A stretch of DNA of 64,000 bases, from NCBI GenBank assembly GCA_951812305.1, contig CATOSB010000011.1:620001-684000 (forward strand), in the 5' to 3' direction. How positions within the stretch are numbered: position 1 is the first letter of the stretch; the number at the start of each line of letters is the position of its first letter. Below are positions 44,538-52,680 of this stretch, one piece after another. A program made the translations under genes and the position numbers. This stretch comes from an uncultured Paracoccaceae bacterium (GTDB taxonomy: Bacteria; Pseudomonadota; Alphaproteobacteria; Rhodobacterales; Rhodobacteraceae). Below the pieces are notes generated by a model. It saw only the letters and a program-made list of their open reading frames with translations, made no database searches and had not been told where the DNA came from.

Positions 44538-44706
44538 TATCCTATAAAGCTATGATCCTAGCATTATAGGATGGTGCGTTCTGCCTCTCCCCTTCCCCCC
44601 CTCGGCTGCCCCTCTCATCGCATCACCTCAATCAATCATAGAATGCTATAATCCTAGGATTTGTGAATTCTAGCTTGATAGGATGCGGCGAATCTAGCAT
44701 CCTATA
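44538..44706. repeat. Cluster of ATCCTA/TAGGAT repeats between repA and parA (parS-like)
   Basis: Within 170 bp the hexamer ATCCTA or its complement occurs at least seven times (TATCCTATA, GATCCTAGC, TATAGGATG, the palindrome ATCCTAGGAT, GATAGGATG, CATCCTATA), with related GAATGCTATA and GAATTCTAG steps. The cluster covers the parA promoter, as expected for a centromere that is also the operator of the par operon. Confidence 0.65.
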
Positions 44707-44726
44707 AAAAACAAAAGGAGGCAGGC

Positions 44727-45368
44727 ATGATCATCTCATTGATCTCTCAGAAGGGCGGCGTCGGTAAGAGCACCTTGGCGCGGCTTCTGGCAGTAGAAAT
44801 CGCAAAGGCGGGGTGGAGCGTGAAGATCGCCGATCTCGACCCCGCGCAAGGCACGGCCACGAAGTGGAAAGCCCGTAGGGACGTGGCAGGGTTTCAGCCT
44901 GATGTTGCGGTTGAAAAGTTCCGCACGGTTGAACGCGCGATCAAGGAAGCTGAGCATTTTGACCTGATGATCCTCGACGGTCCCGCCCATGCGGAGAAGG
45001 GTGGGAAGGTCATGGCGCAGGCCAGTGATCTGATCCTCATCCCGACAGGCTACAGCCTGGACGACATGGAACCCCAGATCGAAGCTGCTTACGAGTTGGA
45101 AGAGGCGGGTATCCCGTCTGAGAAAATCCTCTTTGTCTTCTGCCGTGCCAAAGGGTCGGATTCTGAGGACGCGGCGGCGAGAGCATATTTGCGCAAAGCC
45201 CGCTTAACCGCGCTCGATCCTGTTCTTCCTGAACTGGCGTCAATTCGCCAAGGGCACGCCGAAGGGCGCGCCGCATCTGAAGTGCCGTTTCCGAAAGTGC
45301 AGGAAAAGGCCATCGACGTTGCGCAGCAGATTGTCGATCAACTGATGAGCAAGAGGGAGGCAGCGTAA
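44727..45368 (+). CDS. parA: Partition ATPase ParA
   Basis: 213 residues, ATG after AAAGGAGG. The deviant Walker A motif is KGGVGKST (residues 9-16), then DLDPAQGTATKW and FDLMILDGPAHA (Walker B). Short ParA of the type without N-terminal HTH, so DNA binding would come from the partner. The stop overlaps the next start (TAATG). Complete. Confidence 0.93.
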   Translation: MIISLISQKGGVGKSTLARLLAVEIAKAGWSVKIADLDPAQGTATKWKARRDVAGFQPDVAVEKFRTVERAIKEAEHFDLMILDGPAHAEKGGKVMAQASDLILIPTGYSLDDMEPQIEAAYELEEAGIPSEKILFVFCRAKGSDSEDAAARAYLRKARLTALDPVLPELASIRQGHAEGRAASEVPFPKVQEKAIDVAQQIVDQLMSKREAA

Positions 45369-45649
45369 TGGCAAAAGGTCTCCAAATGGCAGAGCCGCCG
45401 CGTCGGCGCTCAGATGTGACGGCGGAAGCCCCTCAAGAAGATACCCCGAAGATCAAGTCGCCAGTAGCGGCGGACACAGGCATGAAGTTCACCCAGATCG
45501 CTGAAGGCGAGAAGGTGCAGTTCAACAAGCGGGTCAAGCGCGGTGTTGCCGATGGCTATGAGATGCTGGCGATCCGCACACGGCAGAAAGTGCCCGAATT
45601 GCTGGAAGAGGCGCTCGCGCTTCTGGAACAGAAATACGGCAAGGTTTAG
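45368..45649 (+). CDS. Small ParB-like partition partner
   Basis: 93 residues, overlapping parA by TAATG. The N-terminus is disordered and basic. The C-terminal half (KFTQIAEGEKVQFNKRVKRG ... EMLAIRTRQKVPELLEEAL) looks like a ribbon-helix-helix DNA-binding domain. By position it is the centromere-binding protein that would recognise the ATCCTA repeats. The stop codon TAG is itself within the third repeat cluster. Confidence 0.7.
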   Translation: MAKGLQMAEPPRRRSDVTAEAPQEDTPKIKSPVAADTGMKFTQIAEGEKVQFNKRVKRGVADGYEMLAIRTRQKVPELLEEALALLEQKYGKV

Positions 45650-45689
45650 GATGTTAGCATCCTAACATTCTAGGATTATAGCATTCTAT
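45646..45689. repeat. Third ATCCTA/TAGGAT repeat cluster, right of the par operon
   Basis: TTTAGGATGTTAGCATCCTAA followed by TTCTAGGATTATAG and GCATTCTATC: three hexamer copies directly after the parB-like gene. Confidence 0.55.
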
Positions 45690-45853
45690 CTTTCTGGGCC
45701 GTCACGATCCTTTTCCCGTTCCAGCCGCCGCCGCTCGGCAGCCCGTTGACGGGCTTGCCGCGCTTTGTGCTGCCGGATGGCTTTGTCCATTTGATGGCCC
45801 CATCGGAAGGTTTCTTCGTAAAACCACGCTAAGGAAGAACGAAGCCTGAACAT
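45686..45853 (-). CDS. Hypothetical 55-aa basic protein
   Basis: ATG at 45851-45853, frame MFRLRSSLAWFYEETFRWGH followed by a strongly charged helix (KARQARQRAAERRRLEREK). Likely a small plasmid gene or the end of a larger one; function unknown. Confidence 0.4.
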   Translation of the reverse strand: MFRLRSSLAWFYEETFRWGHQMDKAIRQHKARQARQRAAERRRLEREKDRDGPER

Positions 45854-45856
45854 GGC

Positions 45857-45960
45857 TTATGGCGTGGTGTTTCTGATGACTTTGTAAGCTGTTGATCTGC
45901 CTATTCCGAGATGTTTTGCGGCCTGGGCGACGGATTTACCTGCGCCGACGAGGTCTTGTG
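45857..45960 (-). pseudogene. C-terminal HTH fragment of a serine resolvase/invertase
   Basis: The frame QDLVGAGKSVAQAAKHLGI followed by GRSTAYKVIRNTTP and TAA matches the DNA-binding tail of resolvases; the catalytic domain is absent. Confidence 0.6.
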
Positions 45961-45966
45961 TAGGGT

Positions 45967-46319
45967 GACAAAAGTCTTTGGGTATCCGGCCTATCCCAGC
46001 TGAACCCGGCCTATCCCGGCTGGGATTGCCGAACGGCCATGAAATCAGGACTTTAGGTGCCTCGTGCAGTGCGGCCGTGACCGCCGCCCCGGAACTGCCC
46101 GCGCCATAAGTCTTTCAGAATCGGAGCGTTTCGGGGGTGCGAACCCGCTGGAAACGGTGATTTTGCCGCTGATTTCGGGGGGCACGAACCCGCCGGATTT
46201 TCCGGGCATTTCAGGGGTGGTGTTTTTCAGGCTTACGGGGGCATCCGCAGCCGCGATGATCTGCCCTTGCAAGGGGTGTGCAGGCCCCCTGCAAGACGCT
46301 TGCAAGGGATGTGCGGGTG
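45967..46319. other. Gene-free 353-bp stretch with short direct repeats
   Basis: I see no convincing gene. It has GC-rich steps with CGAACCCGC twice and two copies of CTTGCAAGGG[GA]TGTGC (near 46266 and 46299). It looks like debris at the junction of plasmid and phage fragments. Confidence 0.4.
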
Positions 46320-46322
46320 TCA

Positions 46323-46502
46323 ACTGTAGGGCATGTCGTAGCCGAGGATCAAGCCGTCCTCGTATCGGTCGGTAATGTTGCCTTGCGCATCGCGCGCGGC
46401 GCGGGTTCCATGGGGCTGAACTCGACGCCGTCGAAGACGGGCGGCAGGGTCGAACGCAGCGGCTCGTAGAGTATCCCGTTGAAGGCGAGCCCGAGCAGCA
46501 TA
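46323..46502 (-). pseudogene. Broken gene fragment of unknown function
   Basis: The minus-strand frame LLGLAFNGILYEPLRSTLPP ... EFSPMEPAPRA continues, after one frameshift near 46400, as DAQGNITDRYEDGLILGYDM to a TGA. The protein-like pattern suggests a real but decayed gene; I do not recognise it. Confidence 0.3.
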
Positions 46503-46796
46503 CTCCGCGAACCGGTCGAGACCAGGGCCGGGGACCGCATCCTCCTGCGCCTCGCTGATGGCACACTGCACGACGCGGCGGTCGCAATCGCCGCAGGCAA
46601 GACCGACACCCTGACGATCACGCCGCCGGTTCCCGCAAACGCCTGGGCCGCCGGAGCGCCGGAGAACGTGATCTGGCGGCTCTATGCCGCCGCCAAGCCT
46701 CCGATACGTGCTCGCGTCGTCAGCGTGGAGCCGCTGTCTGCCGCGCGATACAGGCTCACCGCCGTCGATGATGTGGATGCGTACTATACCGGATGA
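46488..46796 (+). pseudogene. Phage tail-tip (J/host-specificity-like) protein fragment
   Basis: The frame reads REPVETRAGDRILLRLADGT, then WAAGAPENVIWRLYAAAKPP and RARVVSVEPLSAARYRLTAV up to a TGA. The pattern of a short beta-domain ending in RVxSVxxxxxxxYxITA is typical of phage tail protein J and its relatives. It is only about 100 codons, so it is a remnant. Confidence 0.5.
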
Positions 46797-47032
46797 CAGG
46801 AGGTCGCGCAGACAGTTGATTTTCCAAGGCGCTTTGCCCCGGAAATCGCGGCGATTTTCCAGGCTAATATCGGCTGGATTCCCAAAGACTTTTGTCGTGC
46901 TACATATATGGCTCTTTCGCAGCATTTTTTCCATTCAATTGATTGCCCTGGACAATGCCCTCCCACAACTTGACAAAGACAACCGGAGTCTTGGTGGTCC
47001 CGGCCCGCTATCGTTACATCGAAGGATTTGCA

Positions 47033-47131
47033 GTGCCGAAGAAACCCTGCGCACATCCGGGCTGTTCCCGGCTGGTCGATCTTGGCTCGGCATACTGTGA
47101 AGTCCACGCGGCGCAAGACAAGAGGGCCTAG
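47033..47131 (+). pseudogene. Phage-type HNH endonuclease, N-terminal fragment
   Basis: GTG start, then PKKPCAHPGCSRLVDLGSAY and CEVHAAQDKR. The C-x(4)-C ... C-x-x-H zinc knuckle is the N-terminus of small phage HNH nucleases that sit next to terminase genes. The HNH core is missing; the frame closes in the IS-like terminus at 47124. Confidence 0.6.
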
Positions 47132-47375
47132 CTGGCCCGAAGCTGTGTGTGGACGCCTCCTGGAACGCAAGCAGAATCTTTAAGTGATTTTGGGAAATGC
47201 GGTCGAGTTCCTACGTGTGTCCGGCCTCTGATTGCGACGCTCTTGTTCGCGGGCCCTTATGGATAGTTCGAAGATCGGGTCCAAATCATATTTGCGGGGT
47301 TTCAACTCCACACAGCTTCCCTGGTTTTCCCAATCCCGTCATTCTCGACTGTTCGCCCATAATCCTCCGCTAATA
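47124..47375. mobile_element. Unidentified IS terminus remnant
   Basis: The 20-mer GCCTAGCTGGCCCGAAGCTG at 47126 recurs (one mismatch) outside the Tn3 ends at 19.65 and 55.48 kb, each time joined to different DNA, as an IS end would be. About 250 bp follow before IS630 copy 3, without a recognised gene. Confidence 0.4.
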
Positions 47376-47433
47376 CCAAGGGTGCTTCAAAATGACTCAG
47401 CTATGGATTTTGGGTACCGCCTGAGGTGCTGAG

Positions 47434-47973
47434 GTGATTCAAGATTGGCAAAGGAGACCACCGATGCCAGCCAGGATACCGATGCGAGCCGATTTTACCG
47501 CCAATGATCTGCGCAAGCTTGCCGCAGAGAGTTCTGATGCCCGGCAGAGCCGACGGCTTTTGTCGCTTGCCGCTATCGCCGATGGCATGTCGCGTGGGGC
47601 TGCGGCCCGCATTGGCGGGATGGACCGGCAAACGCTCAGGGACTGGGTGCTCCGTTTCAACGCTGATGGTCCAGCGGGGCTGCTGGATCGGCAGCGAGGA
47701 GGCTCGCGATCCCGCCTTGACAATGCGCAACTGGATGAACTGGCGGCTCTTGTCGAGACCGGTCCTGATCCTGAAAAGGACGGTGTCGTCCGCTGGCGGC
47801 GGGTCGATTTGAAGAATGTGATCAAGGCGCGTTTTGGCGTCGACTATCACGAGCGCCATGTGGGGCAGATTCTGCACAATCTGGGCTTTTCCCACATCAG
47901 CGCACGCCCTCAGCACCCGGGGCAGGACGTGCAGGTCATTGAGGATTTCAAAAAAACTTCGGCGACAATCTGA
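47434..47973 (+). CDS. IS630 transposase orfA, copy 3
   Basis: 179 residues, identical to copies 1 and 2; the A7 run precedes its stop. Confidence 0.88.
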   Translation: MIQDWQRRPPMPARIPMRADFTANDLRKLAAESSDARQSRRLLSLAAIADGMSRGAAARIGGMDRQTLRDWVLRFNADGPAGLLDRQRGGSRSRLDNAQLDELAALVETGPDPEKDGVVRWRRVDLKNVIKARFGVDYHERHVGQILHNLGFSHISARPQHPGQDVQVIEDFKKTSATI

Positions 47974-47990
47974 AGGAGACGCTTCAGGGG

Positions 47991-48533
47991 GTGCCGCCGG
48001 ACAAACCCGTCGAAATCTGGTTCCAGGACGAGATGCGTCTCGGTCAGAAGAACACCCGCGTCCGCCAGTGGGCACGCAAGGGCACACGGCCCCGCCAGCC
48101 CGCCGATCAGCGTTACCAAAATGCGTATCTTTTTGGCGCCATCTGCCCCGAACGCGGCACCGGCGCGGCGATCATGATGCCAGCAGCCGACACCTATGCG
48201 ATGCAGCGCCACCTGGAAGAAATCAGCAAAATTGTCTCCGATGGCGCCCACGCCGTCATCCTCATGGACCAAGCCGGCTGGCACACGACATCCGCTCTGG
48301 AAATCCCGCAAAACCTGTCGCTCATGTTTCTGCCGCCCAAATCACCAGAGCTGAATCCAACCGAAAACATTTGGCAATATCTCCGCCAGACATGGCTCGC
48401 AAACCGGACGTTCGACACATATGACGCGATTCTCGACGCGGGGTGCGAGGCCTGGAACAACCTCATCGCAAGACCGCAAACCATCACATCCATCGCAAGC
48501 CGCAACTGGGCGAAAGTCGGTCAGATTGAATAA
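47991..48533 (+). CDS. IS630 transposase orfB, copy 3
   Basis: 180 residues, identical DDE-domain half. Confidence 0.88.
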   Translation: MPPDKPVEIWFQDEMRLGQKNTRVRQWARKGTRPRQPADQRYQNAYLFGAICPERGTGAAIMMPAADTYAMQRHLEEISKIVSDGAHAVILMDQAGWHTTSALEIPQNLSLMFLPPKSPELNPTENIWQYLRQTWLANRTFDTYDAILDAGCEAWNNLIARPQTITSIASRNWAKVGQIE

Positions 48534-48540
48534 CCCTTGG

Positions 48541-49689
48541 TATAAGATCTACCGCATTCCGGCTGACAGCTGGCTTTCCTCAGGCCGCCAACTGAACTCG
48601 ATATACATCCTCGTTTTTCATCACAGCCCAAGCCATCCGGGCCATCTTGTTTGCCAGCGCGATGGCCACCAGCAGTTTGGGTTTGCGTTTCAGCATCCGG
48701 TCGAGCCACGAACCATCGGGTGCACCACCTTTTCGTTCATTGGATTGGATGACGGACATTGCTCCAGGGATGAGTAATCTTCTGGTATCTTTCTGGCCCA
48801 TCTTCGACGTTCGCCCCAGCCGGGTTTTCCCGCCTGTAGAGTTCTGTTTTGGCGTCAGGCCTGCCCAGGCGGCAAAATCCCGCCCCTTGCGAAAACTCTC
48901 ACGTGGGGGTGCGAGAGATGATATTGCCATGGCGCACATGGGCCCGATTCCAGGTATGGTCATCAACCGCTGCGCATTCTCATCCATTCGGGCCGCGGCT
49001 TCGATCCGGGATGTCAGGTCATCAATCTGCCAATCCAGAATGCTCAAGTGATCGAAGAGCCGGATGCACATATTGCGCATTATCAACGGGAGTTCGGTGG
49101 TTTCGTCGTCGATAACCATAGCTTCGAGTTTTCTGATGTGGGACGGGCCCTGAGCTGCCACAATCCCATACTCGCCTAGATGACCGCGTAGTGTATTGAT
49201 GACCTGCGTGCGTTGACCGACAAACAATTCTCGCGTTTTCAATAGCATGGATCGGGATTGCTGTTCCGCCGATTTCACGGCGACAAATCTCATCCCGGCG
49301 CGCGCTGCGGCCTCCGCAATTGCTTCGGCATCAGCCATATCGTTCTTCTGTCGCTTCCTGAATGGCTTGACATATTGCGGAGGGATCAATCGAACCTCAT
49401 GTCCGAGCCGTTCGATCTCGCGGCCCCAGTGATGGGAACTGGCGCAAGCCTCCATCGCAACAAGGCAACATGTTTGCGCCGACAGAAAATCCAGAACACA
49501 CCCGCGCCGGATTTTGCGGCGGAATACGGTAGACCCATCTGCGGTAGCTCCATGAAACTGAAACACATTCTTGGCAATATCGATCCCGATTATGCTAACT
49601 TCCATCTTGGACGTCTCCTCTTGTAGCTGTTTTGACACCGCCACCTTGGCACAATGCGATGCCCTTGGGGGAAGAGGCGTCCACTCCAT
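48541..49689 (-). mobile_element. Second IS110-family element (ends not resolved)
   Basis: Fills the space between IS630 copy 3 and the Tn3 left end. The exact termini cannot be fixed because IS110 elements usually lack terminal repeats. Confidence 0.6.
48580..49605 (-). CDS. IS110-family transposase (second type)
   Basis: 341 residues from the ATG at 49603-49605, where the conserved IGIDIAKNVFQFHG begins; longer frames upstream run through the Tn3 end and are not native. It has VAMEACASSHHWGREI, KNDMADAEAIAEAAAR, and the C-terminal MTIPGIGPMCAMAI and FAAWAGLTPKQNSTGGK. Only distantly related to the 31863 transposase. Confidence 0.92.
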   Translation of the reverse strand: MEVSIIGIDIAKNVFQFHGATADGSTVFRRKIRRGCVLDFLSAQTCCLVAMEACASSHHWGREIERLGHEVRLIPPQYVKPFRKRQKNDMADAEAIAEAAARAGMRFVAVKSAEQQSRSMLLKTRELFVGQRTQVINTLRGHLGEYGIVAAQGPSHIRKLEAMVIDDETTELPLIMRNMCIRLFDHLSILDWQIDDLTSRIEAAARMDENAQRLMTIPGIGPMCAMAISSLAPPRESFRKGRDFAAWAGLTPKQNSTGGKTRLGRTSKMGQKDTRRLLIPGAMSVIQSNERKGGAPDGSWLDRMLKRKPKLLVAIALANKMARMAWAVMKNEDVYRVQLAA

Positions 49690-49780
49690 CATATTTGGGC
49701 TTTTGAAAGAACGTACAGGGAACGAAAGGCTGATTGACGGCCAGAGCTGATGTTGGATGATGCTTGCGTCTGGAGGGGTC

Positions 49781-52669
49781 ATGATAGAGCAAGCATTTGC
49801 CTCAACGTGGGGGCTTTCATATTCGGATTTTGAGTTTCTAAACCGGTTTGGGGCGAAGTCGCGGGTCGCGATTGCATGCCAACTCCTCTTTTTTCGCCAG
49901 CATGGCCGGTTTCCTGCCACGCGCGGTGATCTTGACCCTGATGTGATCGTGTACGTTGCTGACCAGATTGGGGCGACAGACGATCTTTCCTACTCTTTTT
50001 CCAGTGACACCGCGCGGCGGCAACGTGCGAGTATTCTGGATTTTCTCGGGTTTCGCCGGGCTTCTGATCGTGATCGGGCCAGACTCCAGGCATGGATGAT
50101 TGAACAGCTCGGTGGGCGTGACCTGAACTTGGCGGATTGGGTTGAGCGGGGCTATGCACAGGCCCGTCAAATGAACGTGTTTGTTCCTTCAGTGAAGATC
50201 ATGGAGCGGCTTGCGCGCGCGGCCCGTCGGGATTTCCGCGAGGGGTATTTGACGAAGGTGGCATCGCGGTTATCGACCGAGAGGGTTACGCAGTTAGAAT
50301 GGACGCTGTCTGAGCCCTTGGCGACAACGGGGTTTCAGCGTCTGAAGGATGATGTCGGTGCTGCAACGCTAGACAGCGTACTGCTGACGGCGCAAAAGGT
50401 GTCCTTTGTCGCGGCGCTCAATCTTCCATTGGATATTCTTGGTGATGTCGAACGCGGTTGGGTGATGCGTATTGCATGTCAGGTAGAAGGCGAAACCGCC
50501 TCGGAAATGCGTCGCCATGCGCCCGAGAAGCGCTTCGGGCTTCTTGCGGTCTACCTGATGCATCGCCGCTCTCAGCTGATTGACGGCCTCATTGACCTGC
50601 TTTTGGAGGTGGTTCATCGCCTGGGAACACGGTCACGCCGAAAGGTCATTCAGGGCATCGCGGCAGATATAGGCGCGGTTCATGGCAAGGAGCGTTTGCT
50701 TGTCGAGATTGCCATGGCCGCGCTGGATCATCCCGAGGGTCGGATTGAAGACGTTATCTTCCCTATCGCTGGGGCGGCTAAACTCCGGGCAGTCATTGAC
50801 GAACATCGCGCCAAGGGTACCTTGGACACGCGCATCCAACAGACCATGCGCAACTCATATGCCAGCCACTACCGCCGCATGCTGCCACCGTTGCTCCGGG
50901 CTTTGCGATTTCGCTCGAACAATGCAATGTGGCATCCGATATTGACCGCCTTGGTTCTGATTGTCCGGTTTGCGGAAGCCGGTCGCCGGGTTGTTTCTGA
51001 AAATGATATTCCAGCAGGGATCATTCCCGGAAAATGGCGCAGCGCAGTCATTGATGAGAATGGTCGGGTCAATGTTGTGTCCTTCGAGCTCTGTGTGCTG
51101 ACACAGCTTCGCGAACGCATCCGCGCCAAAGAGATATGGATCGAAGGTGCGGACCGCTACCGCAACCCGGATGATGACCTGCCGGGAGATTTCGACACGC
51201 GTCGAGATTCCTACTACGCTGATCTGGGGCTATCGCAGGATGCAAGAGGCTTTGTCGCGGGCGTGAAAGCCGAGCTGGAGAAGGAACTGCGGCTGTTGAA
51301 CGCCACCTTGCCTGACAATGATAAGGTGCGCTTGCGGCGGGGTGGGGAGAACCGGATTTCCATTACGCCCTTTGCGCCAGCCCCAGAGCCGCCTGGTTTG
51401 GCCACGCTGAAAAGCGAGGTTGCCCGGGCGTGGCCGATGACCGGGCTTTTGGATGTTCTCAAAGAAACAGCACTCGATACTGGGTTTTTGAGCGGCTTTC
51501 AGACCTCGGCCAGTCGGGAGGCTCTGCCGCCTGCCGTGCGAGATCAACGCCTGTTGCTCTGCCTTTACGGCTTGGGAACCAACGCGGGCCTGAAACGCGT
51601 GGCCGCTGGTTCACCCGATGTCAGTTATGACGAACTTCTGCACATTCGCAGACGGTATATTGACCCGGCTTCCTTAAAGGCGGCTTGCGCGCAGGTTGCC
51701 AATGCAACGCTTGCAATTCGCGAACCGGAAATCTGGGGCACGCCGGGCACAACATGTGCTGGGGATTCCACCAAGTTCGGGGCCTGGGATCGCAATCTGA
51801 TGACGGAGTGGCATGCGCGCTATGGCGGGCGCGGCGTCATGATTTATTGGCATGTAGAGCGTCAGGCGACCTGCATTTATTCTCAGCTGAAGCGTTGTTC
51901 GTCCTCTGAGGTAGCCGCAATGATTGAGGGTGTCTTACGGCATTGCACGGACATGGAAATCCAACGGCAGTATGTGGACAGCCACGGCCAAAGCGCAGTT
52001 GGCTTTGCTTTCTGCCATCTTCTGGGCTTTGAGCTTGCGCCGCGCCTCAAGGCAATTGCGCGGCAGAAACTCGCCCTCCCTAGTGCGGGTATGCGAGGGC
52101 AACTGCCCAATCTCCTTCCGATCCTGTCGGGCGTGGTCGATTGGGGCGAGATCGAACGCCAGTATGACGAGATGGTCAAATACGCAGCGGCCATGCAGCA
52201 CGGGACGGCTGATCCCGAGGCCATCCTTCGCCGGTTCGCCCGATCCGATGTGATGCACCCCACCTACAAGGCGCTGGCGGAGCTTGGTCGCGCCATAAAG
52301 ACGATTTTTCTGTGCCGCTATCTGCGCTCAGAGGCCTTCCGTCGGGAAATTCATGAGGGATTGAACGTCGTCGAGAACTGGAACAGCGCCAACAGCTTCG
52401 TGTTCTTTGGCAAGGGCGGTGAAATTGCCACCAATCGTGTGCGGGATCAGGAGACCGCTGCTCACGCGTTGCACTTGCTACAATCGTCACTGGTCTACGT
52501 GAACACGCGGATGGTGCAGTCCGTCCTGCGCAACCCCGATGTGGCCGCCCGCTTGTCCCCTGAGGATTATCGCGGCCTGTCCCCGCTCATCTACCTACAC
52601 ATCAACCCTTATGGCCGCTTCGAGGTCGATCTGGATAAGCGGATCGATTTCGGGCTCTTGGCCGCGTAA
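49781..52669 (+). CDS. tnpA: Tn3-family transposase TnpA
   Basis: 962 residues from the ATG at 49781, chosen for GGAGGGG just upstream. It has the N-terminal DUF4158-type region (FLNRFGAKSRVAIACQLLFFR), then the DDE_Tnp_Tn3 domain: GDSTKFGAWDRNLMTEWHAR with the first Asp, GVMIYWHVERQATCIYSQLK, and the late NSANSFVFFGKGGE carrying the Glu. Length is normal for the family (950-1,000). It should be functional. Confidence 0.93.
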   Translation: MIEQAFASTWGLSYSDFEFLNRFGAKSRVAIACQLLFFRQHGRFPATRGDLDPDVIVYVADQIGATDDLSYSFSSDTARRQRASILDFLGFRRASDRDRARLQAWMIEQLGGRDLNLADWVERGYAQARQMNVFVPSVKIMERLARAARRDFREGYLTKVASRLSTERVTQLEWTLSEPLATTGFQRLKDDVGAATLDSVLLTAQKVSFVAALNLPLDILGDVERGWVMRIACQVEGETASEMRRHAPEKRFGLLAVYLMHRRSQLIDGLIDLLLEVVHRLGTRSRRKVIQGIAADIGAVHGKERLLVEIAMAALDHPEGRIEDVIFPIAGAAKLRAVIDEHRAKGTLDTRIQQTMRNSYASHYRRMLPPLLRALRFRSNNAMWHPILTALVLIVRFAEAGRRVVSENDIPAGIIPGKWRSAVIDENGRVNVVSFELCVLTQLRERIRAKEIWIEGADRYRNPDDDLPGDFDTRRDSYYADLGLSQDARGFVAGVKAELEKELRLLNATLPDNDKVRLRRGGENRISITPFAPAPEPPGLATLKSEVARAWPMTGLLDVLKETALDTGFLSGFQTSASREALPPAVRDQRLLLCLYGLGTNAGLKRVAAGSPDVSYDELLHIRRRYIDPASLKAACAQVANATLAIREPEIWGTPGTTCAGDSTKFGAWDRNLMTEWHARYGGRGVMIYWHVERQATCIYSQLKRCSSSEVAAMIEGVLRHCTDMEIQRQYVDSHGQSAVGFAFCHLLGFELAPRLKAIARQKLALPSAGMRGQLPNLLPILSGVVDWGEIERQYDEMVKYAAAMQHGTADPEAILRRFARSDVMHPTYKALAELGRAIKTIFLCRYLRSEAFRREIHEGLNVVENWNSANSFVFFGKGGEIATNRVRDQETAAHALHLLQSSLVYVNTRMVQSVLRNPDVAARLSPEDYRGLSPLIYLHINPYGRFEVDLDKRIDFGLLAA

Positions 52670-52680
52670 TTGGAGTCCGT

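Larger units (their letters stand above)
47376..48540 (+). mobile_element. IS630-family element, copy 3
   Basis: Same length and ends as copies 1 and 2, opposite orientation. TA on both sides. Confidence 0.92.

Noticed and set aside
46045..46587. Minus-strand frame of 180 codons
   Set aside because: Low-complexity Arg/Pro-rich translation in a debris region; no start signal or family match.
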